This document shows, piece by piece, positions 1-6,319 of a stretch of 7,608 nt of DNA. Numbering within the stretch: the stretch's first letter is position 1; each line of letters begins with the position of its first letter. The stretch is from JBCBZH01 sp039815415 (GTDB lineage: Bacteria; Bacteroidota; Rhodothermia; Rhodothermales; Rubricoccaceae), in the NCBI GenBank assembly GCA_039815415.1, contig JBCBZH010000221.1, positions 1-7,608 on the forward strand. The letters run 5' to 3'. Made by a program: the position numbers and the translations under genes. The notes under the pieces are model-generated. The model was given only the letters and a program-made list of their open reading frames with translations, did no database searches and was not told where the DNA came from.

Positions 1-85
1 CCGGCTCCGCGACGTCTTTGGCGTCGCTGCAGACGTGGCTGCAGACGGGTCCGGTCTCCACATCCGCTACCTTGACGCTCTCTGA
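1..85 (+). CDS. C-terminal end of an unidentified protein (partial, runs off the left edge)
   Basis: Frame 2 is open from the window edge to a TGA at 83-85 and encodes 27 residues ending in the hydrophobic stretch LHIRYLDAL. Third codon positions are mostly G or C, as in the genes around it. The frame contains an in-frame tandem repeat that reads AADVAADG, which keeps a coding reading intact. The stop lies 10 bases before the start of the adenosyltransferase, a spacing typical of co-transcribed genes. I do not recognise the family from so short a tail. A chance open frame is possible at this length and GC content. Confidence 0.45.
   Translation, partial: RLRDVFGVAADVAADGSGLHIRYLDAL
26..49 (+). 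repeat. 12-bp tandem duplication, two copies
   Basis: GCTGCAGACGTG (26-37) is followed directly by GCTGCAGACGGG (38-49), matching at 11 of 12 positions. The unit is a multiple of three and lies in the presumed upstream reading frame, where it duplicates Ala-Ala-Asp. Confidence 0.7.
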
Positions 86-95
86 ACCTGCCCCC

Positions 96-671
96 ATGAA
101 GGTCTACACCAAAACCGGAGACGATGGATCCACTGCCCTGTTTGGCGGCGACCGAGTCTCCAAAACCCACCCACGCATCTCTGCCTACGGGACTGTTGAT
201 GAAACCAACGCGACGCTCGGTATGGCCCGCGCCGCACTCCGCGGCGCCCCCGATCTAGCGAAGGCCGATGCGCTGCTCGGGCGGTTACAGAACGAGCTGT
301 TCGTGCTCGGTGGAGACTTGGCTTCGCCGCGCGAGACGAAATACCCCGTCCCCCGAATCGAGGCACACCACGTGCGCCAGCTCGAGCTTGACATCGACGA
401 GCTGACGGAGGACCTGCCACCGCTGAAGAACTTCGTGCTTCCTGGCGGGACTGCGGCCGCTGCCGCCTTGCACCTGGGCCGCACTGTGAGCCGCCGTGCT
501 GAGCGCCTCGTGGTGGAGACGGCTTCGCTGGAGGAGGTCTCCTTGGATGCCCTCCAGTACCTCAATCGGCTCAGCGATCTTCTGTTCACGATGGCGCGCT
601 GGGTCAACCTGAAGGCCGGCGTGGACGAACCGGTCTGGGCGCCCATCGAGGACCGCTCCCCCAGCGCCTAG
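96..671 (+). CDS. PduO-type corrinoid (cob(I)alamin) adenosyltransferase
   Basis: This 191-residue protein transfers the 5'-deoxyadenosyl group of ATP to cob(I)alamin, giving adenosylcobalamin in the cytoplasm. It shows the family signatures in order: the ATP-binding N-terminus YTKTGDDGSTALFGG (residues 4-18), TVDETN (33-38), FVLPGGT (113-119), RTVSRRAER (129-137) and YLNRLSDLLF (155-164). D35, F113, R129 and N157 align, with a shift of about one residue, to the Asp/Arg salt bridge, the Phe that displaces the lower ligand and the Asn known from Lactobacillus PduO; this numbering is from memory. Length is normal for the family. The ATG at 96 is chosen because the conserved motif begins at residue 3. 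An in-frame TTG at 18 would add 26 unconserved residues overlapping the preceding frame. There is no Shine-Dalgarno sequence and no B12 riboswitch in the short leader. PduO, EutT-independent ATR and MMAB-like uses cannot be told apart here. Confidence 0.95.
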   Translation: MKVYTKTGDDGSTALFGGDRVSKTHPRISAYGTVDETNATLGMARAALRGAPDLAKADALLGRLQNELFVLGGDLASPRETKYPVPRIEAHHVRQLELDIDELTEDLPPLKNFVLPGGTAAAAALHLGRTVSRRAERLVVETASLEEVSLDALQYLNRLSDLLFTMARWVNLKAGVDEPVWAPIEDRSPSA

Positions 672-714
672 CCAGGACCGGCCCCGCAGGTTTCTTCGAC
701 TCTCCCGACACTGT

Positions 715-740
715 TGCCGCATTGCGGCGTAGTCTTTCTC
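715..740 (+). terminator. Weak hairpin plus pyrimidine tract between the two plus-strand genes
   Basis: GCCGC (716-720) and GCGGC (724-728) can pair around the three-base loop ATT, with a T:G pair below. The stem is followed by a T/C-rich stretch at 733-742. The stem is only five pairs and the tract is not a pure T run, so this is a candidate intrinsic terminator at best. Confidence 0.25.
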
Positions 741-762
741 TCCGATCTCCGCCTCCGGACGC

Positions 763-1419
763 ATGAGCCATTCCCTGTCGCACAGCCGCCTTTCGCTCAG
801 CGAAGAAATCGCCAGCGCGGTGTCGCATGGTGTGGGCGCGCTGGCGAGTGTCGGTGCGGGAGCGGTCCTGATCACCTTCGCGGCGCTCGCGGGGGATGCC
901 TGGGCCATCGTTGGTGCCTCCATCTTTGTCGCGTCGCTGGTCTTGCTCTACACGGCCTCCACGCTGTACCACGCCATTCCGTGGGACCGAGCCAAGGCGA
1001 AGCTCCGAGTGTTCGACCACTGCGCCATTTACATCCTGATTGCCGGGACGTATACGCCCTTCCTCCTCGTTCCACTGCGAGGAAGCTGGGGGTGGTCGTT
1101 GTTCGGCGTCATCTGGGGCCTCGCGCTGGCGGGCGTCGTGTTCAAGCTCTTCTTCACCGGGCGCTTCAAGCTCGTCACCACGCTCGTCTACATCGCGATG
1201 GGCTGGCTGGTGTTGATCGCGATCCGCCCGATGTTGGCGTCGTTGCCGCCGACCTCCATCGCGTGGCTCGTCGCCGGAGGCCTCTCCTACACCCTGGGCA
1301 CGATCTTCTACATGTCCAAGCGGATCCCATACACGCACGCCATCTGGCACCTCTTCGTGCTGGGCGGGAGCGTCTGCCACTTCATCGCCGTGATGCATGA
1401 GGTGCTACGGATTGCGTAG
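763..1419 (+). CDS. Hemolysin III / PAQR family integral membrane protein (TrhA-like)
   Basis: This 218-residue inner-membrane protein has about seven hydrophobic segments (roughly 19-40, 48-68, 86-105, 110-131, 138-157, 163-183, 194-214). It carries the metal-site motifs of the hemolysin III/PAQR group: S66-x3-H70 in STLYH, D85-H86 in VFDH, and H192-x3-H196 in HAIWH, with H206 in the last helix. By analogy with adiponectin receptors, H70, H192 and H196 would bind zinc near D85, giving a CREST-type hydrolase site. In bacteria such proteins have been linked to membrane-lipid and fluidity homeostasis; the hemolysin name is historical. The ATG at 763 gives the short soluble N-terminus and SLSEEIASAVSHGVGA opening usual for the family. 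It lies 91 bases after the adenosyltransferase and shows no functional link to it. No Shine-Dalgarno sequence precedes the start. Confidence 0.95.
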   Translation: MSHSLSHSRLSLSEEIASAVSHGVGALASVGAGAVLITFAALAGDAWAIVGASIFVASLVLLYTASTLYHAIPWDRAKAKLRVFDHCAIYILIAGTYTPFLLVPLRGSWGWSLFGVIWGLALAGVVFKLFFTGRFKLVTTLVYIAMGWLVLIAIRPMLASLPPTSIAWLVAGGLSYTLGTIFYMSKRIPYTHAIWHLFVLGGSVCHFIAVMHEVLRIA

Positions 1420-1442
1420 CGATCTGCTGGCAGCGCCTACGC
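1414..1442. terminator. Convergent hairpin, candidate bidirectional terminator
   Basis: GCGTAGCG (1414-1421) can pair with CG (1434-1435) and CTACGC (1437-1442), with C1436 bulged. CTG (1424-1426) then pairs with CAG (1431-1433) around a CTGG loop, with A1422-T1423 bulged. That is about 11 pairs. The base of the stem is made of the last sense codon and stop codon of both flanking genes, which each end in Ala-TAG (GCG TAG). Only 17 bases separate the two genes. There is no T tract on either side, so efficient intrinsic termination is not assured. Confidence 0.5.
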
Positions 1443-1973
1443 CAGCTCGTCCAGGCTCGGATACCCAGCATCCCGCTCGTTGAGGACGACCGGTTCGAAC
1501 GGCCACTCGATTCCAAAGGCTGGGTCGTCCCACCGCACGCCGCGTCCGGCATCGGCCACGTAGGGCGCCGAGATCATGTAGAACACCTCGGTCTCCGGCT
1601 CAAGCGTCAGATGGCCATGTGCACAGCCCTCCGGCACATACAGCGCCAGCCCGTTGTCCTCGGTGAGCGTCTCGGCGTGCCAGCGTCGATAAGTCGGCGA
1701 CTCTGGACGGAGGTCGAGGCAGACATCCCAGATGGCGCCACGCGTGCAGCGGACCAGCTTGGCCTCCTCGTGGGGCGCGGCCTGGTAGTGCATGCCTCGA
1801 AGCGTGCCTTTCCGGCGCGAGAAAGAGGTTGAGCACTGCGCGAGGTGGCCCACCAGTCCCTGTTGAGCAAACACGTCGCGATCCCACGTCCTCGCAAAGT
1901 GCCCCCGTTCATCGGCGTGTCGTTGAGGGCGGACCACCACGCATCCGGGAATCGGGGTTGGATCGAAGATCAC
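1437..1973 (-). CDS. rfbC: RmlC-type dTDP-4-dehydrorhamnose 3,5-epimerase (NDP-4-keto-6-deoxysugar epimerase)
   Basis: This 178-residue cytoplasmic cupin is close to the usual RmlC length of about 180. It epimerises C3 and/or C5 of a nucleotide-linked 4-keto-6-deoxyhexose. Visible family features are the TPIPG opening (6-10), DERGHF (21-26), the active-site LRGMHYQ with H62 (58-64), the AKLVRC segment with K72 (71-76), DVCLDLRPESPTY (83-95), VPEGCAHGH (113-121) and FYM with the catalytic-type Y132. D168 in NERDAG matches the Asp that pairs with the base His. The start is GTG at 1973. The conserved N-terminus begins at once and no usable upstream start fits better. It is the last gene of the minus-strand block, 18 bases after the peptidase. 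Beside a sugar C-methyltransferase it may act as a 3-, 5- or 3,5-epimerase in branched-sugar synthesis rather than making rhamnose. rmlA, rmlB and rmlD are not in the window. Confidence 0.92.
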   Translation of the reverse strand: MIFDPTPIPGCVVVRPQRHADERGHFARTWDRDVFAQQGLVGHLAQCSTSFSRRKGTLRGMHYQAAPHEEAKLVRCTRGAIWDVCLDLRPESPTYRRWHAETLTEDNGLALYVPEGCAHGHLTLEPETEVFYMISAPYVADAGRGVRWDDPAFGIEWPFEPVVLNERDAGYPSLDELA

Positions 1974-1991
1974 AGCGCAGAATGGCAGTCG

Positions 1992-3437
1992 CTATTCAGA
2001 CGGTCGCGCGCCGGGCCACATGGGGCTGGCCGGCCACCACCCGATGCCCCGCAGGCTGGCCTCCACCCCAGCGGTCTGGAACAGCGCCATCGTCTCAGAT
2101 GGAGAGAGCCGATCCAGCACACGCGTGTCAAGGGCGAGGTGCCGCGTAACCAGAGCCACGATGGCAGACGCCCTCGCCAGCTCGGTTCGGTCCACCTTAT
2201 CGATGGTGTCCCCCAGATCGTGGTAGTACCGCACGGCTTCCGGGTCGATCGGCGCGTTGAATGTGATGGATGGAACACCGCGCTCGATAAACGGATGGTG
2301 GTCGCTTCCGATCCACGTCTTGTTGGCAACCGGTTGGCTGAACTGCCAGGACCCAAGAGCCTCCGAGGCCTCCGTGAGAACGGGCAGCAGCGCGTCGAAG
2401 CCCATCGCGTTGACACCAATGGGCGTGCCCACCATATCGAGGTTGAGCATGGCCCGAATATCTGTGGCCGCGTCCCGTGGCGCATGGCGTTCGGCATACG
2501 CGCGAGATCCCCACAGGCCTATCTCCTCCGCGTCGAACCAGACAAACTCAACCGTGTGAGTGAGGCCTGGGCTGTGCTGGTTCAGCAATCGCGCAGCTTC
2601 CAGAAGCTGGACCACCCCCAGCCCATTGTCCATCGCACCTTGCCCCAGATCCCACGAGTCGAAGTGCCCCCCCACCACGATTGTCTCCCCTGAGGTTCCT
2701 GGCAGAGTCGCCACGAGATTCTCGCCTGTCATGGTGACCGTTTCGGAGGTTACTTCAAGTTGAACACGGATGGTCACGCCGTCTTCAAGCTGGCGTTGGA
2801 GCCACCGTCCTTCCTCCTGGGTGAGTGCCAGCATGGGCGCTGGAGACGCCTCGCCCGTCAGATTGGCTGTCCGTGCAAGGAGCTGCCCTCCCCCCACTCG
2901 ATTGACGGCCAGGAATCCTCGCACCCCAGCGTTCTCCACGAGCTGGCGCTGCTCCCCACCTCTCAGACGAACGTTCGACGGGACCAGAAGCACTCGTCCT
3001 CGATAGCTGGCGAGTACCTCAGGCGAGGCGTTTCCCCGTACGTAGAGCGCCAGCTCGGCGTCCATCGGCTCGGTCGCCACACTGTACCCCAGAGCAATCG
3101 CGCGCAACGGGCGATCAAACGGCTCGGTGACTCTTACCTCGGCCTCACCCCGGCGCCACCCCGGAAACGAGAACACCTCTCGCCGTGTCTGGATGCCGAG
3201 GTCCATCAGCTCACGTTCGAGCCAGTCCAACGATTGTGCGTGCCCCGGCGTGCCTACCATGCGCGGCCCGAAACGATCTGACAGTTCTGACAGCGCGTGA
3301 TACGCACCTTCCGTCAGCAACGCATCGCCGACCATGGCATGGCGGACTGCATCGCCATCTGCTTCGAGGGGACCGACCTGAGCACATGCCGACGTGGCGA
3401 TCACGCAGGCGAGCAAAGCAACGAGCTGGCGGGGCAC
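1992..3437 (-). CDS. Exported M28 family zinc metallopeptidase, carboxypeptidase Q (PGCP)-like
   Basis: This 481-residue protein begins with a signal peptide (residues 1-19: R3, then a hydrophobic stretch). Cleavage could fall after A-C-A at 19. C18 in TSAC is a weak lipobox, so a lipoprotein is possible. A PA-like inserted domain is suggested around 120-220. The M28 core carries the full di-zinc set: H258 in GGHFDSWD, D270 in GAMDNG, E304-E305 in DAEEIG (general base and ligand), D334 in LNLDMVG and H406 in YYHDLGDT. HFDSWDLGQGAMDNG closely resembles the PGCP/carboxypeptidase Q motif, and the length also fits that subfamily. It should cleave peptides or dipeptides outside the cytoplasm; the substrate cannot be read from the sequence. 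The start is GTG at 3437, the only start that keeps the signal peptide; the next Met is residue 35. It lies 115 bases after the C-methyltransferase and 18 bases before rfbC, an unusual place for a peptidase. Confidence 0.93.
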   Translation of the reverse strand: MPRQLVALLACVIATSACAQVGPLEADGDAVRHAMVGDALLTEGAYHALSELSDRFGPRMVGTPGHAQSLDWLERELMDLGIQTRREVFSFPGWRRGEAEVRVTEPFDRPLRAIALGYSVATEPMDAELALYVRGNASPEVLASYRGRVLLVPSNVRLRGGEQRQLVENAGVRGFLAVNRVGGGQLLARTANLTGEASPAPMLALTQEEGRWLQRQLEDGVTIRVQLEVTSETVTMTGENLVATLPGTSGETIVVGGHFDSWDLGQGAMDNGLGVVQLLEAARLLNQHSPGLTHTVEFVWFDAEEIGLWGSRAYAERHAPRDAATDIRAMLNLDMVGTPIGVNAMGFDALLPVLTEASEALGSWQFSQPVANKTWIGSDHHPFIERGVPSITFNAPIDPEAVRYYHDLGDTIDKVDRTELARASAIVALVTRHLALDTRVLDRLSPSETMALFQTAGVEASLRGIGWWPASPMWPGARPSE

Positions 3438-3481
3438 GGGTTCGGGGCGAGTTCTGCGTAGAAGATCTCACACGAGCATCA

Positions 3482-3508
3482 CCTGTGCCGTTCCAAATGG
3501 AACACAGG
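3482..3508. promoter_or_regulatory. Interrupted inverted repeat upstream of the peptidase gene
   Basis: CCTGTG (3482-3487) pairs with CACAGG (3503-3508). Inside it TTCC (3491-3494) pairs with GGAA (3499-3502) around the loop AAAT, leaving CCG bulged on one side. It is the only strong structure in the 115-base gap between the C-methyltransferase stop and the peptidase start. On the transcribed (minus) strand it is followed by TGATGC, not by a T run, so a standard intrinsic terminator is unlikely. An operator or an RNA processing/stability hairpin fits as well. Confidence 0.4.
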
Positions 3509-3552
3509 ACAGGGGCATTCACCAGCTCGACTGCCCAAAGCGCCCTACTCCT

Positions 3553-4839
3553 CTAGAACACCTCGATCTGGGGAATCGGGACGACGAACTGCCCGCCCCA
3601 CTCCCGGATCCCGCTCATCTGCTCGGCGATCTCATCGCGCAGGTTCCACGGCAGAATCAGGAGATAGTCGGGACGGGCATCGAGCACGTGCGATGGGTCG
3701 TAGACCGGAATGCGGGCGCCCGGTGTGAAGGTGCCCTGCTTGTACGGATTGCGGTCTACGGTGAACGCCAGCAGGTCGGTTCGAATGCCGCAGTAATTGA
3801 GCAGCGTGTTTCCCTTGCCAGGGGCGCCGTATCCGGCCACCGTCTTGCCCTCGCGTGCGGCCTCAATTAAGAACTCCAGGAGTGCCCGCTTGGTCTCGCG
3901 AACGCGCTCGGCGAACGCGTCATACGTCGCCAGCTCGTCCACGCCCCATGCGGCCTCTCTCTCGAGGAGGTCCTCTGCACGCTCGGTGACGGGCTTCGAG
4001 GTGTCCGCCTCGTGCCGCGCGTAGATGCGCAAGGAACCACCATGCGTTCCTAGCTCCTCCACGTCGAACAGCACCAGCCCGTGGCGCGCGAACGCTCGTT
4101 TCACGGCCGTGAAGGAGAGGTAGCTGTAGTGCTCGTGGTAGATGGTATCGAACTGATTGCCATCAACGAGCTGCAGAAGGTGCGGGAACTCGATGGTGAT
4201 GACCCCTGTGTCCGCCAGCAGAATGCGGAGCCCGGCGATGAACGAGTTGAGATGCGGCGTGTGCGCCAGCACGTTGTTTCCCAGCAGCAGGTCGGCGCGG
4301 AGGCCTTCGGAGACCATTGCCGTGGCCTCCTCCTCTCCGAAAAACGCCACACGAGACGTGACGCCTTTCTCCTGTGCAGCCCGGGCCACATTCGCGGCTG
4401 GTTCTACGCCCAAGCACGGGATCCCCGCCTCCACGAAGTGCTGAAGCAGGTAGCCGTCATTGGATGCGATTTCGACAACCATCGAGGTCTCCCCAAGGCC
4501 AAAGCGCTTCGTCATCGCCTCGGTATACCGCCTCGCGTGCTCAACCCACGAGTCCGAGTACGACGAGAAGTAGGCGTACTCGCCCGCGAAGATCTCGTCC
4601 GGGGGGACCACCTCATCGATCTGGACGAGGGAGCATTCGTGACAGACAAACGCGTGCAGCGGATAGAAGGTCTCCCCCTTCCCCATATCGCCCGGCTGCA
4701 CCACGTTCTGGCACGGGGGACTTGTGCCCAGGTCCACGAACGTGTGATGCAACGGGGTCCCGCAAGCCCGACAGCAGAAGCCGTGCGAGAGGGACCTCAG
4801 GGTGGGTACTGCGGCGGCAGCTGGAGTCTGGTTCATCAT
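3553..4839 (-). CDS. Sugar-nucleotide C-methyltransferase (TylC3/TcaB9-type, SAM-dependent)
   Basis: This 428-residue cytoplasmic enzyme has the three-part layout of NDP-hexose C-methyltransferases. An N-terminal zinc-binding domain has C23-x2-C26 and C66-x2-C69. A Rossmann SAM-binding domain follows, with motif I VVEIASNDGYLL at 121-132. The C-terminal domain has GYGAPGKGNTLLN at 336-348 and VDRNPYKQG at 361-369. The catalytic-type segment YHEHYSYLSF (234-243) contains the Tyr and His that TcaB9 uses in C3 methylation of a dTDP-3-amino-4-keto sugar. Family knowledge predicts methyl transfer to a carbon next to the keto group of a 4-keto-6-deoxyhexose nucleotide, giving a branched sugar; position and nucleotide are not determined. 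Its ATG overlaps the TGA of the upstream SDR gene (ATGA at 4836-4839), implying translational coupling. A second ATG directly follows the first, so the start is uncertain by one codon. Confidence 0.95.
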   Translation of the reverse strand: MMNQTPAAAAVPTLRSLSHGFCCRACGTPLHHTFVDLGTSPPCQNVVQPGDMGKGETFYPLHAFVCHECSLVQIDEVVPPDEIFAGEYAYFSSYSDSWVEHARRYTEAMTKRFGLGETSMVVEIASNDGYLLQHFVEAGIPCLGVEPAANVARAAQEKGVTSRVAFFGEEEATAMVSEGLRADLLLGNNVLAHTPHLNSFIAGLRILLADTGVITIEFPHLLQLVDGNQFDTIYHEHYSYLSFTAVKRAFARHGLVLFDVEELGTHGGSLRIYARHEADTSKPVTERAEDLLEREAAWGVDELATYDAFAERVRETKRALLEFLIEAAREGKTVAGYGAPGKGNTLLNYCGIRTDLLAFTVDRNPYKQGTFTPGARIPVYDPSHVLDARPDYLLILPWNLRDEIAEQMSGIREWGGQFVVPIPQIEVF

Positions 4840-5882
4840 GCCGAAACGGTCGGTAGGTCAGCGATCCAGCGAAGATCTGTTCCAAGACGCCCGGCATCGA
4901 GATGCGCTTGCAGATGTGCGATCCGGGAATACCGTGGCCCTTCGAACTCGGATGGCTGGAGATCGAGCCCTTGGATGGCATCACGCACCTGCCGGATGCC
5001 GACTCGCACTGTCCAGCGCGGGTGCCAATCGGGAAGCACGCGAGCGATTTTGTCGAACGACACGCGATAGGAGCGAGTGTCCGGGCTGGCACCGTCTGCG
5101 AACGTCACGCTGCAGCCTTGGACCTCCTCACCGACCAGCGTCGCCACCTCACGGATCTGGTAGTTCTCCTGGTTGCGCCCCACATTGAACGCCTCGTTGT
5201 GAATCGCTGCGCGAGGCGCTTCCAGAACAGCACGAACTGCATGCGACACATCCTCGACGTGCACGAGAGGCCGCCACGGTGACCCATCGCTCTTCATTCG
5301 GATCTGCTTCGTCGCAACGGCCCATGCTGTCAAGTTGTTGACGACGAGATCGAATCGGAGCCTCGGGCTGGCGCCGTACACGGTCGCATTGCGCAGAAAA
5401 ACCGGCGAGAACGCATCCGTCGCCAGCTCGCGGAGTCCCCGCTCAGCATCCACCTTCGCAACTCCATAGGCCGTCACAGGATTGAACTCCGCTTCCTCCG
5501 TCACGGCATCCTGTCCAGCCGCGCCATACAGGCTACACGACGATGCAAACACAAACCGGGCGACGCCTGCATCCTTCGCCAGCTCGCCCAGGCGGATGCT
5601 CGCAGCTGCGTTGATGGATGCGGTAAGCCCAGGGTCCAAGTTGCCCAGCGGGTCGTTGGAGAGGTTGGCCAGATGCACGACGGCGTCAACGCCTTGAAGC
5701 ACATCCGCATTCACGTCGCGAACGTCGAGCTGGCGAGCTGGCGGTGATCCGACGGGTGCCCCGAAGACGCAGGCGGAAAACCACCCCGTGTCCATGCCGA
5801 GCACCTCGTGGCCGGCAGCCTGTAGAATGGGAGCCAGGACAGTACCGATGTACCCATCGTGGCCTGTAAGGAGAACGCGCAT
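4836..5882 (-). CDS. Extended SDR NAD(P)-dependent sugar-nucleotide epimerase/dehydratase or 4-ketoreductase
   Basis: This 348-residue Rossmann-fold enzyme has the extended short-chain dehydrogenase signature. The nucleotide-binding loop is G7-H-D-G10-Y-I-G13. D53 lies in QLDVRD. The active site shows SSCSLYG (114-120) with Y139-x3-K143 in YGVAK. RNATVYG (164-170) and RPLVHVED (204-211) belong to the substrate-binding half, and AFNVG is at 231-235. Length is typical for UDP/dTDP/CDP-sugar epimerases and reductases. Coupling to the C-methyltransferase gene suggests it reduces the C4 ketone after methylation, or epimerises the sugar; this is inference, as SDR sequence alone does not give the reaction. 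The ATG at 5882 starts the fold at once (MRVLLTGHDG). No Shine-Dalgarno site is present; the bases before the start read CCTCCACACGTT. The 140-base gap upstream contains inverted repeats. Confidence 0.93.
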   Translation of the reverse strand: MRVLLTGHDGYIGTVLAPILQAAGHEVLGMDTGWFSACVFGAPVGSPPARQLDVRDVNADVLQGVDAVVHLANLSNDPLGNLDPGLTASINAAASIRLGELAKDAGVARFVFASSCSLYGAAGQDAVTEEAEFNPVTAYGVAKVDAERGLRELATDAFSPVFLRNATVYGASPRLRFDLVVNNLTAWAVATKQIRMKSDGSPWRPLVHVEDVSHAVRAVLEAPRAAIHNEAFNVGRNQENYQIREVATLVGEEVQGCSVTFADGASPDTRSYRVSFDKIARVLPDWHPRWTVRVGIRQVRDAIQGLDLQPSEFEGPRYSRIAHLQAHLDAGRLGTDLRWIADLPTVSA

Positions 5883-5922
5883 AACGTGTGGAGGGACTTC
5901 GCGTGCTCGCTGCCAACGCTGT

Positions 5923-5948
5923 TCCGTTCTGGATCGCCCCTGAACGGA
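5923..5948. repeat. Inverted repeat in the leader of the SDR gene
   Basis: TCCGTTC (5923-5929) and GAACGGA (5942-5948) are a perfect 7-bp inverted repeat around a 12-base loop, 40 bases before the SDR start. It lies between the small basic gene and the SDR gene. No T run follows it on the minus strand. It could be an operator, an RNA hairpin or chance. Confidence 0.35.
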
Positions 5949-5968
5949 CGCAGAACCCGCTCTATGCA

Positions 5969-6004
5969 GCGAGGCCGCCTGAGCTAGTGCCCAGACGACC
6001 TCGC
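5969..6004. repeat. Weak inverted repeat downstream of the small basic gene
   Basis: GCGAGG (5969-5974) and CCTCGC (5999-6004) are complementary with 24 bases between them. It lies just past the stop of the small gene, where a terminator might be expected, but the long loop and absent T tract make it weak. Apart from this and the repeat at 5923-5948, the gap 5883-6022 shows nothing recognisable. Confidence 0.2.
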
Positions 6005-6022
6005 CAGATCAACTCGTAGAGT

Positions 6023-6313
6023 CTAGACCTTCGAGATGTGGACCTCGAAGTGCTCGTCGTCAGTGCGACGGCTGTTGACCTTGTACTGTCCGTCGAAGTT
6101 GCGGCGCATGTAATTGCGCACGCCCTGGACCTCGTTCTTGGACGCCTCGAATACGAGGACCTTGTCTTTCTTCAGGTTCTCAAACTGCTCGCCGACCACT
6201 GAGTACTTGCTCCGTCGCGTGCCGCGTCGGCTGCGGCGATCAGAGGCTTCGCTCTTGGAAATGGTCTCAAACGAGAAGGTTCGACCGGACTTGCCGGAAC
6301 GTGATTTAGCCAT
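6023..6313 (-). CDS. Small basic protein of unknown function (96 residues)
   Basis: I do not recognise this protein. Residues 1-36 are low-complexity and rich in Ser, Arg and Lys (SGKSGRT, DRRSRRGTRRSK), and probably disordered. Residues 37-96 look like a small folded alpha/beta unit: a strand KVLVFEA near 51-57, a helix near 59-74 with VRNYMRRNF, and two strands around YKVNSRR and HFEVHISKV. Net charge is about +10 (23 Lys/Arg against 13 Asp/Glu), which suits nucleic-acid or ribosome binding, but this is inference. It is taken as real because third codon positions are strongly G/C biased with frequent codons such as AAG, GAG and GTC, and because it ends in an ordered-looking fold. The ATG at 6313 has no Shine-Dalgarno site. 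It is separated by 96 bases from the glycosyltransferase and 140 from the SDR gene, both gaps holding inverted repeats, so it may be its own transcription unit. Confidence 0.75.
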   Translation of the reverse strand: MAKSRSGKSGRTFSFETISKSEASDRRSRRGTRRSKYSVVGEQFENLKKDKVLVFEASKNEVQGVRNYMRRNFDGQYKVNSRRTDDEHFEVHISKV

Positions 6314-6319
6314 GTGTAA

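Noticed and set aside
18..95. N-terminal extension of the adenosyltransferase from a TTG at 18
   Set aside because: The added 26 residues have no family counterpart and overlap the presumed end of the upstream gene. The conserved YTKTGDDG motif begins just after the ATG at 96.
672..762. Possible cobalamin riboswitch or promoter near the B12 gene
   Set aside because: No B12-box-like sequence or extended structure is present. Only a five-pair hairpin is visible, and it lies downstream of the adenosyltransferase.
604..1398. Open frame of 264 codons on the minus strand opposite the hemolysin III gene
   Set aside because: It is a shadow of a confidently identified membrane protein gene. Its translation is low-complexity and rich in Arg, Asp, Gly and Gln with no recognisable fold.
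1845..2693. Open frame of 282 codons on the plus strand
   Set aside because: It lies opposite rfbC and the M28 peptidase, both with complete catalytic motifs. Its translation looks like random GC-rich sequence.
3494..3539. Bacteroidota-type promoter upstream of the peptidase (TCCATTTG at 3501-3494 and TTTG at 3539-3536 on the minus strand)
   Set aside because: The first resembles the TAnnTTTG -7 box with one mismatch, but the TTTG is about 34 bases away instead of about 20. It also lies inside the inverted repeat, so the match is likely chance.
4081..5070. Open frame of 329 codons on the plus strand
   Set aside because: It is antisense to the C-methyltransferase and SDR genes. Its Arg/His/Gly-rich translation has no domain features, and high GC content commonly opens such frames.
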